A stretch of DNA of 10,776 nucleotides from Gammaproteobacteria bacterium (GTDB lineage Bacteria; Pseudomonadota; Gammaproteobacteria; J113), in contig RFJX01000006.1 of NCBI GenBank assembly GCA_003694425.1, positions 1-10,776 on the forward strand. Reading direction: 5' to 3'. Below the pieces are notes generated by a model. That model ran no database searches and was not told where the DNA came from. It saw only the letters and a program-made list of their open reading frames with translations. The translations under genes were made by a program, and so were the position numbers. How positions within the stretch are numbered: the stretch's first letter is position 1; the number at the start of each line of letters is the position of its first letter. Positions 1-6,068 of this stretch are shown here, one piece after another.

Positions 1-1116
1 GAGGTGGCGGCGCTGACCGCCGACCGTGGGACCACCCGCCCGGGCCTGTTCGTGCCGGACGAGGAGACGCGGATCACGACCAGCACCCGGACGATGTCGG
101 TCTATTTCACCGATACCTTCGCCGTGACCGAGACCCTCGATCTCACCGTGGCCGGTCGCTACAACGCCACCAAGGTCAAGGTGGGTGACCGCAATCTGCT
201 CAACTACAATCCTGCCCTCAACGGCGAGCACGATTACGAGCGCTTCAATCCCGCCGTCGGCCTGACCTGGCAGGCGACGGAGACGCTCAACGTGTATGGC
301 AGCTACAGCGAGTCCTCCCGGGCGCCGACCCCGGTGGAGCTTTCCTGTGCTTCACCCGATGCCCCCTGCAGCCTGCCCAACGCCTTTCTCGCCGATCCGC
401 CGCTGCAGCAGGTGGTGGCCGAGAGCTGGGAGGCCGGCCTGCGTGGCCAGTGGCAGGAGATCGACTGGCACCTGGGTGGCTTCTGGACCACCAACAAGGA
501 CGACATCATCTTCCAGTCCACCGGCGGCACCACCGGCAACATCGGCTTCTTCGACAACATCGGCGACACCCTCCGCCGCGGTATCGAGCTGGGGCTTGCC
601 GGGACCTCGTTCGACCACCTGGCCTGGTTCCTCAACTACAGCTTCGTCGATGCCACCTTCGACGATCCCTTCCTCTCCAACAGCCCCAATCACCCGCTGG
701 CCGACGCCAACGGCAACATCCAGGTCCAGGGTGGTGACCGGATCCCCGGGATCCCCCAGCATACCCTCAAGATCGGAGGCGACTACGCCTTCAGCGATGC
801 CCTCAGCATCGGCGGTGACCTGAACTACAACTCGGACCAGTACCTGCGGGGAGACGAGGCCAATCTGCTTGACACCATTGATGGCTACGTGGTGGTCAAC
901 GTCCACGCCAGTTACCGGTTCAATGAGCATGTGACCATTCTTGGCCGGATCAACAACCTCTTCGATACCGATTACGAGAGCTTCGGACTGCTGGGGGAGC
1001 CGGGGGAGGTCTTCAACGGGAGCGGGCCGGGCTTCACACCAGCCATGTCGGATCCCCGGTTCCTGGGGCCGGGCGCCCCCATCGGCGGCTGGCTCGGCAT
1101 CAAGATCACGCTTTAG
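1..1116 (+). CDS. TonB-dependent outer-membrane receptor, C-terminal part (5' partial)
   Basis: This is the C-terminal part of a TonB-dependent receptor, an outer-membrane beta-barrel that imports scarce ligands such as metal chelates using TonB energy. The reading frame is open from the first base, so the GTG at 4 is not a credible start; the signal peptide, TonB box and plug domain must lie upstream. About 370 residues are visible out of the 700-800 usual for the family. They show alternating aromatic/polar beta-strand segments (YGSYSESSRAPTP, LNYSFVDATF, VNVHASYRF) and the typical C-terminal signature RINNLFDTDYESFG, ending in a hydrophobic strand (WLGIKITL). A loop near residues 110-125 holds two Cys close together (SCASPDAPCS), possibly an extracellular disulfide. 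The ligand cannot be read from the sequence. From memory the SRAPTPVEL stretch resembles receptors found beside PQQ/lanthanide dehydrogenase genes, which suits the convergent neighbours at 1509-3318. The family call is firm; the ligand is not. Confidence 0.93.
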   Translation, partial: EVAALTADRGTTRPGLFVPDEETRITTSTRTMSVYFTDTFAVTETLDLTVAGRYNATKVKVGDRNLLNYNPALNGEHDYERFNPAVGLTWQATETLNVYGSYSESSRAPTPVELSCASPDAPCSLPNAFLADPPLQQVVAESWEAGLRGQWQEIDWHLGGFWTTNKDDIIFQSTGGTTGNIGFFDNIGDTLRRGIELGLAGTSFDHLAWFLNYSFVDATFDDPFLSNSPNHPLADANGNIQVQGGDRIPGIPQHTLKIGGDYAFSDALSIGGDLNYNSDQYLRGDEANLLDTIDGYVVVNVHASYRFNEHVTILGRINNLFDTDYESFGLLGEPGEVFNGSGPGFTPAMSDPRFLGPGAPIGGWLGIKITL

Positions 1117-1117
1117 A

Positions 1118-1151
1118 GCTCACCACGGAGGCACAGAGGACACGGAGGATC
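1118..1151 (+). repeat. Left inverted repeat of the intergenic element (CACGGAGG-type dispersed repeat)
   Basis: This G/A-rich block begins two bases after the receptor stop codon. It is built from short near-copies of an 8-9-mer (CCACGGAGG, CACAGAGG, ACACGGAGG). Its reverse complement recurs at 1471-1503 with four mismatches and one single-base indel. Translated, such repeats give the HHGGTEDTE peptide, which I recall as a frequent spurious tail on ORFs in many bacterial genomes. That suggests a dispersed non-coding repeat rather than coding sequence. Its function is unknown. Confidence 0.75.
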
Positions 1152-1197
1152 CCGGAATTGTAGAAGAGAGTACACAGACCCCCTCTTGGCAGTTGAT

Positions 1198-1231
1198 GGG
1201 CGCCTCGATTATCGAAGCGCCCATTTTTTTT
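1198..1231 (+). terminator. Rho-independent terminator after the receptor gene
   Basis: A near-perfect GC-rich dyad (GGGCGC at 1198-1203, inner TCGAT/ATCGA, GCGCCC at 1217-1222) is followed by a run of eight T at 1224-1231. This is the classical intrinsic terminator layout on the plus strand, about 80 bp after the receptor stop. It sits inside the repeat-bounded block, so the receptor transcript would carry the left repeat at its 3' end. Confidence 0.85.
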
Positions 1232-1428
1232 GTCAGGTTGAAGGTCAGCCCCGGCACCGGGTGAGGGAGAGCGACGGTAACAGTGGAAAAAGCAGGTCGG
1301 GACGCAGCAGTGTGGGGAAGGGGCCCTGAGGTACGTGGTGTCGAACGTACCCAGTTCCAGCCTGCCAGTGGTGGGAAGTAGAGTTATGGCAGGGCCGACA
1401 GAAGCCAGGATATTTGGGTGGAAGGTAT
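1232..1428 (+). other. Non-coding stretch, possibly a structured-RNA or group II intron remnant
   Basis: No credible ORF covers this stretch of about 200 bp. It begins directly after a terminator T-tract with a small hairpin, GGTTG-AAGGT-CAGCC (1236-1250), then a second short CCGG-CA-CCGG dyad and purine-rich motifs (gacggtaacagtgg, caggtcgggacgcagcag, tgggaagtagag). The style recalls domain I of bacterial group II introns, in which a stem with a GAAAGTC-like loop is common, and class C introns are known to insert just past terminators. The canonical GTGCG 5' end, a domain V and a reverse transcriptase are all absent. This can only be a fragment or a chance likeness. Confidence 0.25.
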
Positions 1429-1464
1429 CCGGTCAGCCGGGCTCATGCCTGCCCGGCTGACCGG
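1429..1464. terminator. Perfect 14-bp inverted repeat, possible 3' hairpin of the minus-strand operon
   Basis: CCGGTCAGCCGGGC at 1429-1442 is exactly reverse-complemented at 1451-1464 around an 8-nt loop, giving a very stable hairpin. It lies about 45 bp past the stop of the minus-strand beta-propeller gene. No T-tract follows on either strand, so it could be a Rho-assisted or 3'-end-protecting hairpin rather than a true intrinsic terminator. Confidence 0.5.
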
Positions 1465-1470
1465 ATTGAC

Positions 1471-1503
1471 GATCTCCGTGACCTCCGTGTCTCTGTGGTG
1501 AGC
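1471..1503 (-). repeat. Right inverted repeat of the intergenic element
   Basis: On the minus strand this reads as a near copy of the block at 1118-1151: both begin GCTCACCAC and end in a CACGGAG-x-ATC motif. It ends five bases before the stop codon of the minus-strand gene. The two copies therefore frame almost the whole convergent intergenic space. I see no clear target-site duplication outside them. Confidence 0.75.
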
Positions 1504-1508
1504 AATCC

Positions 1509-2459
1509 TCAGTCGTCGATGGCGATACCCCACGGGAACTTGCCGACCTTGATGGTGGCGATGACCTCGTTCTTGCCGGTGTCGATGACCGAGACCGTTC
1601 CGCTGACTCCATCGGTGGTATAGAGGCGGCTGCCGTCCCGGGACAGGGCCAGTCCCCAGACCCGCTTGCCGACCGGGATAGCCTTCTTGATCTCCAGGCT
1701 ATCGGCATCCAGCACCATCACCTTGTTGAGTCGTCCACCGGCCACGTACAGGAGCTTCTCGTCCTTTGACAGCACAACATCCTTCGGCTTGGCCTTGTCC
1801 GAGCCGAGCGGCTGGCGGTGGACGATCTCGTGGCTGGCCATGTCCACCTCGACCACCTCTCCACCGATCTCCGAACTCGCGTAGGCGCGGGTGCCGTCAC
1901 GATTGAAGGTCGCGGCCCGGGGGCGGGCCCCGACGAGGATGTTGGCGACCACCCTGTGTTCCGGAACGGCGATGACGTGGAGCATGTTGGTCGACTCGGA
2001 GGTCACTATCACCTTGCTTCCATCCGGGGAAATGGCGACCCCTTCCGGCTCCAGACCCACCGGGATCTCCGCGATCAGGGCGCCCGTCTTCGGGTCATAG
2101 ACCTCGGCCTTGGCGTCGTCTTCCTTGGAGATGTAGATGTAGCCATTCTTCGGATTGACGGCGAAGGTCTCCGGGTCGTTGCCGACACCGAACTCGCGCG
2201 TGATCTTCAGCTCCTTCGGGTCGAGTACGACGATCTTGTCTTCGCCGCTGACCGCGACGTAGACCTCGCTGCCGTCGGGTGCGATGCCGATCCCCCGGGG
2301 GCGCTTGCCCACCGGAATGGTGGCGATGACCCGATTGCTCTTCGCATCGATGACGCTGACGTCGTTGCTCTTCTCGTTGGTCACGAAGACCCGATGGGTC
2401 GGCTCGGCCATGACGCCCAGCGAGAGCAGGGCGAGGAAAAGGGTGGTGATGAACCGCAT
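1509..2459 (-). CDS. Secreted YVTN-family beta-propeller protein
   Basis: This is a 316-aa periplasmic beta-propeller. The start is ATG at 2459: it is preceded at good spacing by AAGGAG and begins a clear signal peptide (MRFITTLFLALLSLGVMA, then EP). A longer in-frame extension upstream lacks such a signal and runs into the neighbouring gene. About seven repeats of roughly 40 residues follow, each with NDVSVID / IPVGKRPRGIGIAPDGS / VYVA-like strands, the hallmark of YVTN/NHL-like propellers. The last strand (FPWGIAIDD) probably closes the first blade. I see no enzymatic residues, so a scaffold or binding role is likely. Family knowledge: close relatives are annotated as PQQ-dependent-catabolism-associated propellers and occur in clusters with PQQ alcohol dehydrogenases and lanthanide-uptake genes. 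The partner gene at 2503-3318 lies 43 bp upstream in the same operon and supports this. The fold is near certain; the pathway is inferred. Confidence 0.9.
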   Translation of the reverse strand: MRFITTLFLALLSLGVMAEPTHRVFVTNEKSNDVSVIDAKSNRVIATIPVGKRPRGIGIAPDGSEVYVAVSGEDKIVVLDPKELKITREFGVGNDPETFAVNPKNGYIYISKEDDAKAEVYDPKTGALIAEIPVGLEPEGVAISPDGSKVIVTSESTNMLHVIAVPEHRVVANILVGARPRAATFNRDGTRAYASSEIGGEVVEVDMASHEIVHRQPLGSDKAKPKDVVLSKDEKLLYVAGGRLNKVMVLDADSLEIKKAIPVGKRVWGLALSRDGSRLYTTDGVSGTVSVIDTGKNEVIATIKVGKFPWGIAIDD

Positions 2460-2467
2460 CGTGTTTT

Positions 2468-2473
2468 CTCCTT
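2468..2473 (-). promoter_or_regulatory. Ribosome-binding site that sets the beta-propeller start
   Basis: AAGGAG on the minus strand lies 8 nt before the ATG at 2459. It favours that start over an in-frame ATG 45 codons further upstream. Confidence 0.8.
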
Positions 2474-2491
2474 GGTTTCTGGGTCTGTTTG

Positions 2492-2521
2492 GATTCCGGA
2501 TATCAGGATGCCGGACATTCG
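2492..2521. repeat. Tandem 15-bp near-repeat
   Basis: GATTCCGGATATCAG (2492-2506) is followed directly by GATGCCGGACATTCG (2507-2521), with 11 of 15 bases identical. The pair spans the stop codon of the upstream minus-strand gene and the short gap to the beta-propeller gene, so the last residues of the former come from repeat sequence. It resembles short dispersed CCGGATATC repeats, but two copies are weak evidence. Confidence 0.35.
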
Positions 2522-3318
2522 CTCTTGCCGAGGCTCTCCAGACCGGCCGCACCGGCCACCCCGCGCACCGGGGCTTCGCCGACCACCCTGCCATTCTCGA
2601 CCAGGAAGATGACCTGACTGAGCTGACCGTTAGGCCGGAAATTCATCTTCACCCCCTTCTGGCCGTCGAAGTCGATGCGGCCCCTCAGGGCCGCTAGGAG
2701 CCCTTCGGGATCGGCACTCTGGCGGCGCGCAACCAGGTCCGCGACCATCCGGGCCGCGGCCCATCCCGCCCAGGCCTCGTCGTCCATCGGGATGCCCTGG
2801 TCCTCCCTGAAGCGCTTGTTCAGCTGACTGGCGGCATACTTGCGGAAGTGCTCATCCCAGGCATGGGCGCGGGCACCGGAGTCAGGGTGTTTCCTGCGCC
2901 ACTGGGCCTCTGCGTCACGCAGCATCCGTTCACTGGGAATGACATGCAGGAGGTTCGGCAGGCAGGCGTCGCGCAGGTCATCTTCGCGGGCGGTGATGTT
3001 GAATACCGGCAGATCCGGATTTCCCCTGGCAAGGGAGAGCAGTGCCGGCGCGGGCAGCGCCGCGATGACCGCCGCGAATCCCCCCTCGCCGGACAGGTCC
3101 TGCTCTGCCGCTGCCGGCGGCAGGACCTCGAGGCGATACTCCTGGCCCAGGAATCGCCCCTGGACGTTGGCCTCGCTGAGTCCCTGTCGTACACCCGCCA
3201 GGGCGCTGGTTCCCGGCTCACCGACATAGGCCAGTTTCACGATCAGCGGTTCAGCGCCCGGCGCGAGGCTGTACAGACCGAGCAGCAGGGGTATGAGAGT
3301 AAGGATTGATCTTTTCAT
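2503..3318 (-). CDS. Periplasmic ABC-type substrate-binding protein, PQQ-dehydrogenase-associated type, compact form
   Basis: This encodes 271 aa with a signal peptide (MKRSILTLIPLLLGLYSLAPGA, then EP). The first lobe has LIVKLAYVGEPGTSALAGVRQGLSEAN, a YRLEVLPP strand, FAAVIAALPAPALLSLA and LPVFNITAREDDLRDACLPNLLHVIPS. This pattern matches what I remember of the periplasmic-binding-like proteins of PQQ alcohol dehydrogenase systems (TIGR03863-like). The C-terminal part also fits (QLNKRFRE, WAGWAAARMVADLV, FRPNGQLSQVIFLVENGRVV). The protein is roughly 90-100 residues shorter than the 350-370 I expect: after MLRDAEAQW it jumps almost straight to HAWDEHFRKYAASQLNKRF, skipping most of the second lobe. 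The frame is intact, so this is either a compact subfamily or an in-frame deletion. The start ATG at 3318 has GAGGA 12 nt upstream, a long spacing. It is the first gene of the operon with the beta-propeller. The ligand is unknown; lanthanide, PQQ or an alcohol-related compound are guesses. Confidence 0.75.
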   Translation of the reverse strand: MKRSILTLIPLLLGLYSLAPGAEPLIVKLAYVGEPGTSALAGVRQGLSEANVQGRFLGQEYRLEVLPPAAAEQDLSGEGGFAAVIAALPAPALLSLARGNPDLPVFNITAREDDLRDACLPNLLHVIPSERMLRDAEAQWRRKHPDSGARAHAWDEHFRKYAASQLNKRFREDQGIPMDDEAWAGWAAARMVADLVARRQSADPEGLLAALRGRIDFDGQKGVKMNFRPNGQLSQVIFLVENGRVVGEAPVRGVAGAAGLESLGKSECPAS

Positions 3319-3542
3319 TGTGCTTTTGATTCCTCGTTGACGGATTGCCGCCTCATTCCTGTCATCCTGCCCTGGCGGCGTTCACGCGCCCGGATGCACA
3401 TCACCCAGGGTGGGATCTGCAAGGTCCGGCTCAGCATCCTCCGTAGAGAAGCAATTACCATACCCTGGCAGGGACCGAGCAGGAAACGCGGCAAATCAAG
3501 GAGTTGAATCCTGCACCCCTGAGACATCCTGGCCGTATGGCT

Positions 3543-3556
3543 GGTTCCACGGAACC
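3543..3556. promoter_or_regulatory. Perfect 6-2-6 palindrome, candidate operator
   Basis: GGTTCC (3543-3548) and GGAACC (3551-3556) are exact reverse complements separated by AC, about 160 bp before aorA. The size and symmetry suit a dimeric regulator. A two-base loop is too tight for an RNA hairpin, so DNA binding is more likely. The regulator is unknown. Confidence 0.35.
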
Positions 3557-3640
3557 GGGAGTGGTTTTCCTGAGCCAACAGGACTATCCTTATGCACTGT
3601 CGGACAGGTGCCGACTGATGTGACCAATAATAATAACAAT

Positions 3641-3668
3641 CGGGCCCGCCCTGCGGGGAATGGGCCCG
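3641..3668 (+). promoter_or_regulatory. GC-rich hairpin in the aor leader
   Basis: CGGGCCC (3641-3647) pairs perfectly with GGGCCCG (3662-3668), and the loop can form an inner CCC/GGG stem. It follows an A/T-rich stretch and ends about 46 nt before aorA. It could be an attenuator, a 5' stabilising stem or part of a larger metal/cofactor-sensing leader. It does not visibly match the Moco riboswitch consensus as I remember it. Confidence 0.35.
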
Positions 3669-3714
3669 GAGACAGACTGGACGCCATCTTCTCCGCCAAA
3701 GAGGGAGGATAGCG

Positions 3715-4206
3715 ATGCTGAAGTCCCTTGCCCTGGAACCCGCCAAGTGTACGGGTTGCCTGCAGTGTGAACTGGCCTGTTCGTGGGAGAACGAGGCCAG
3801 CTTCAATCCATCCAAGTCCCGGATCCGGGTCTTCACCTTCCATGAGGAGGGCCGCTTCGCCCCCTATACCTGCACCCAGTGCGCCGAGGCCTGGTGCCTG
3901 CATGCCTGCCCGGTCGAGGCCATCGTCATCAACGGGGCCACGGGGGCCAAGGAGGTCATCGAGGACGTCTGCGTCGGCTGCAAGGTCTGCACCATCGCCT
4001 GTCCCTTCGGGACCGTCAACTACAACCACGATACCGGCAAGGTCATCAAGTGTGACCTGTGCGGAGGCGACCCCGCCTGCGCAAGGGCCTGTCCCACCGA
4101 GGCCATCACCTGGGTCGACGCCGATCAGACCGGCTATGACCGGATGCAGGCCTGGGCGGCCCGGAGTGTCGAATCGATTGATGCCACGCAAGGGGGAGGT
4201 GCCTGA
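3715..4206 (+). CDS. aorA: Ferredoxin-like electron-transfer subunit of aldehyde oxidoreductase, four [4Fe-4S] motifs
   Basis: This 163-aa cytoplasmic iron-sulfur protein has 16 cysteines in four groups, enough for four [4Fe-4S] clusters: C12/C15/C18/C22, C53/C56/C61/C65, C86/C89/C92/C96 and C113/C116/C122/C126. Each of the last three groups ends in Cys-Pro. The arrangement is that of the polyferredoxin subunits (HycB/DmsB-like) that wire molybdenum or tungsten oxidoreductases to partner proteins. The start ATG has GGAGGA five bases upstream. Its stop is one base before the AOR gene, so the two are co-translated in practice. In the AorABC enzymes of Aromatoleum, AorA relays electrons from the tungsten subunit to the FAD subunit; the same order here (Fe-S, W, FAD) supports that role. 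The gene symbol rests on this analogy. Confidence 0.93.
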   Translation: MLKSLALEPAKCTGCLQCELACSWENEASFNPSKSRIRVFTFHEEGRFAPYTCTQCAEAWCLHACPVEAIVINGATGAKEVIEDVCVGCKVCTIACPFGTVNYNHDTGKVIKCDLCGGDPACARACPTEAITWVDADQTGYDRMQAWAARSVESIDATQGGGA

Positions 4207-4207
4207 A

Positions 4208-6058
4208 ATGAGCTGGGCTGGAAAGATCCTGAGAGTCAATCTGAATGCCGGAACCGTGACCCCGGAGCCCCTCAACATGGAGTGGGCCATGCAGTATCTG
4301 GGGCAGCGGGGACTGGCCACCAAGTACCTGGTGGAGGAGACCGATCCCAAGGTCGATCCCCTCTCGCCGGACAACAAGCTGATCATGGCCACCGGTCCCC
4401 TGACCGGCACCATGGCCTCGACCGGCGGCCGCTATTCCGTGATCACCAAGGGGCCCCTGACCGGCGCCATCGCCTGCTCCAATTCCGGGGGCTTCTTCGG
4501 GGCCGAACTCAAACATGCCGGCTGGGACATGATCATCTTCGAGGGCCGGTCCCCGAAGCCGGTCTACCTCTACGTCGAGGACGACCATGCCGAGCTGATA
4601 CCGGCGGACGAGATCTGGGGCAAGTCGGTATGGGAGACGGACCAGATCCTCCACGAGAAGCACGCCGACCCCCTGATCCGGATCGCCGCGGTCGGCCGGG
4701 CCGCCGAGAAGGGCTGCCTCTACGCCGCCATCGTAAACGACCTCCATCGCGCTGCCGGGCGCTCCGGCGTGGGCACGGTGATGGCCTCCAAGCAGGTCAA
4801 GGCGGTGGTGGTGCGGGGCACGAAGGGGATCTCCAACATCCGCGACCCGGAGGCCTTCGAGGAGGTGACCGAGGCGGCCAAGAAGGTCCTGGCGGAGAAC
4901 GCCGTCACCGGCGAGGGGCTGCCCAAGTACGGCACCCAGGTCCTGATGAACGTGATCAACGAGATCGGGGCGATGCCGACCCGCAACATGCGTGACGTCC
5001 AGTTCGAGGGGGCATCCAAGATCTCCGGCGAGGCGATGTACGAGCCACGCGAGAGTGACGGCAAGCCCAACCTGGTGACCAACGGGGCCTGCTTCGGCTG
5101 CACCATCGCCTGCGGGCGCATCTCCACCATCGACCCCACCCACTTCACCATCAAGGACAAGCCGCAGTACAGGCACGCCTCCGGCGGCCTGGAGTACGAG
5201 GCGGCCTGGGCCCTGGGCTCGGACGAGGGCATCGACGACCTGGATGCCCTCACCTACGCCAACTTCCTCTGCAACGAGGACGGCCTGGACCCGATCTCCT
5301 TCGGCGCCACCGTCGCCGCGGCGATGGAGCTCTACGAGATGGGGGTGATCACCAGGGAGGACACCGGCGGGATCGAGCTGAAGTTCGGCAATGCCGAGGC
5401 CCTGGCCCGCTGCGCCGAGCTGACCGCCCGCGGCGAGGGCTTCGGGCAGGTGCTCGGGCTCGGCTCGAAGCGGCTGTGCGAGAAGTACGGCCATCCCGAT
5501 CTCTCCATGACGGTCAAGGGGCAGGAGTTCCCGGCCTACGACCCGCGCGGGATCCAGGGCATGGGGCTGGCCTACGCCACTTCCAACCGGGGCGCCTGCC
5601 ACCTGCGTGGCTATAGCGTCGCCTCCGAGGTGCTGGGGATCCCCTACAAGACCGATCCGCTGGTGACCGAGGGCAAGGCCGAGCTGGTCAAGGCCTTCCA
5701 GGACGCCACCGGCGCGGTCGATTCCTCCGGCCTGTGCGTATTCACCACCTTCGCCTGGACCCTGGAAGACATCGCACCGCAGATCGACGCGGCCTGCGAG
5801 GGGAACTGGACCCCGGAGAAGCTGCAGGAGGTGGGCGAGCGCGTCTGGAACCTCGAGCGCAAGTACAACATCGAGGCCGGTATCACGGGCAAGTACGACA
5901 CCCTGCCCAAGCGCCTGCTGAAGGAGGCGGCCAAGACCGGGCCGGCCAAGGGCATGGCCAACCGGCTGGACGAGATGCTGCCGGAATACTATTCGCTGCG
6001 CGGCTGGACGCCCGACGGGGTCCCGACCCCGGAGACCCTGCAGCGTCTCGGCGTATGA
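4208..6058 (+). CDS. aorB: Tungsten-containing aldehyde ferredoxin oxidoreductase, catalytic subunit
   Basis: This 616-aa AOR-family enzyme oxidises aldehydes to carboxylic acids, and can run in reverse, at a tungsten-bispyranopterin centre in the cytoplasm. The start ATG at 4208 has GGAGG (4195-4199) eight bases upstream; the open frame upstream merely overlaps aorA. The N-terminal domain has the family pattern GKILRVNL, GQRGLATKYL, MATGPLTGT, GRYSVITKGPLTGAIACSNSGG and GWDMIIFEG. The single [4Fe-4S] cluster is bound by C295/C298/C302 (ACFGCTIAC) plus C510 in the DSSGLC motif (D505 to C510), which also contacts a pterin. The second pterin motif is NEDGLD at 356-361. A conserved Glu in GGLEYEAAWALG (329 or 331) and His465 in RGACHLRGY probably correspond to the catalytic Glu and His of the Pyrococcus enzyme. 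Length matches the family (about 600-620). Tungsten rather than molybdenum is inferred from the family. Substrate range cannot be read. Confidence 0.95.
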   Translation: MSWAGKILRVNLNAGTVTPEPLNMEWAMQYLGQRGLATKYLVEETDPKVDPLSPDNKLIMATGPLTGTMASTGGRYSVITKGPLTGAIACSNSGGFFGAELKHAGWDMIIFEGRSPKPVYLYVEDDHAELIPADEIWGKSVWETDQILHEKHADPLIRIAAVGRAAEKGCLYAAIVNDLHRAAGRSGVGTVMASKQVKAVVVRGTKGISNIRDPEAFEEVTEAAKKVLAENAVTGEGLPKYGTQVLMNVINEIGAMPTRNMRDVQFEGASKISGEAMYEPRESDGKPNLVTNGACFGCTIACGRISTIDPTHFTIKDKPQYRHASGGLEYEAAWALGSDEGIDDLDALTYANFLCNEDGLDPISFGATVAAAMELYEMGVITREDTGGIELKFGNAEALARCAELTARGEGFGQVLGLGSKRLCEKYGHPDLSMTVKGQEFPAYDPRGIQGMGLAYATSNRGACHLRGYSVASEVLGIPYKTDPLVTEGKAELVKAFQDATGAVDSSGLCVFTTFAWTLEDIAPQIDAACEGNWTPEKLQEVGERVWNLERKYNIEAGITGKYDTLPKRLLKEAAKTGPAKGMANRLDEMLPEYYSLRGWTPDGVPTPETLQRLGV

Positions 6059-6068
6059 GGTGACGGCC

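Larger units (their letters stand above)
3319..3714. promoter_or_regulatory. Divergent control region between the binding-protein and AOR operons
   Basis: This 396-bp gap separates two divergent operons, so it must hold both promoters. I see no ORF with coding character and no RNA gene. Visible items are a CCCTG-G-CAGGG dyad (3463-3473), a perfect GGTTCC-AC-GGAACC palindrome (3543-3556), an A/T-rich run (aataataataacaat, 3626-3640) and a GGGCCC hairpin (3641-3668). CTGGCAGGGACCGAGCA (3465-3481) has the GG-N10-GC spacing of a sigma-54 promoter but departs from consensus at three positions, notably the TT of TTGC. I see no convincing sigma-70 pair. The AOR leader may thus be over 200 nt long, but no transcription start can be fixed. 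Confidence 0.5.

Noticed and set aside
1290..1420. Cobalamin riboswitch, suggested by the GAAGCCAGGA motif near a TonB receptor
   Set aside because: The rest of the B12 box and the order of conserved elements do not fit, and no gene follows on the plus strand.
1818..2612. 264-codon plus-strand open frame
   Set aside because: It is antisense to the YVTN propeller and the binding-protein gene; its Asp/Val/His-rich composition mirrors the real genes.
3371..3407. Distant CCCTGG / CCAGGG dyad in the divergent gap
   Set aside because: The arms are short and the loop is about 25-30 nt; chance is likely in GC-rich DNA.
3315..3836. 173-codon minus-strand frame in the divergent gap
   Set aside because: It overlaps the start of aorA antisense and has no family pattern; the gap looks regulatory.
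3728..4207. Long in-frame extension upstream of aorB
   Set aside because: It lies on aorA in another frame and gives Pro/Ser/Arg-rich nonsense; AOR homology and a ribosome site begin at 4208.
3496..4413. 305-codon minus-strand open frame across the aor leader and aorA
   Set aside because: It overlaps aorA and aorB antisense, and has no recognisable domain.
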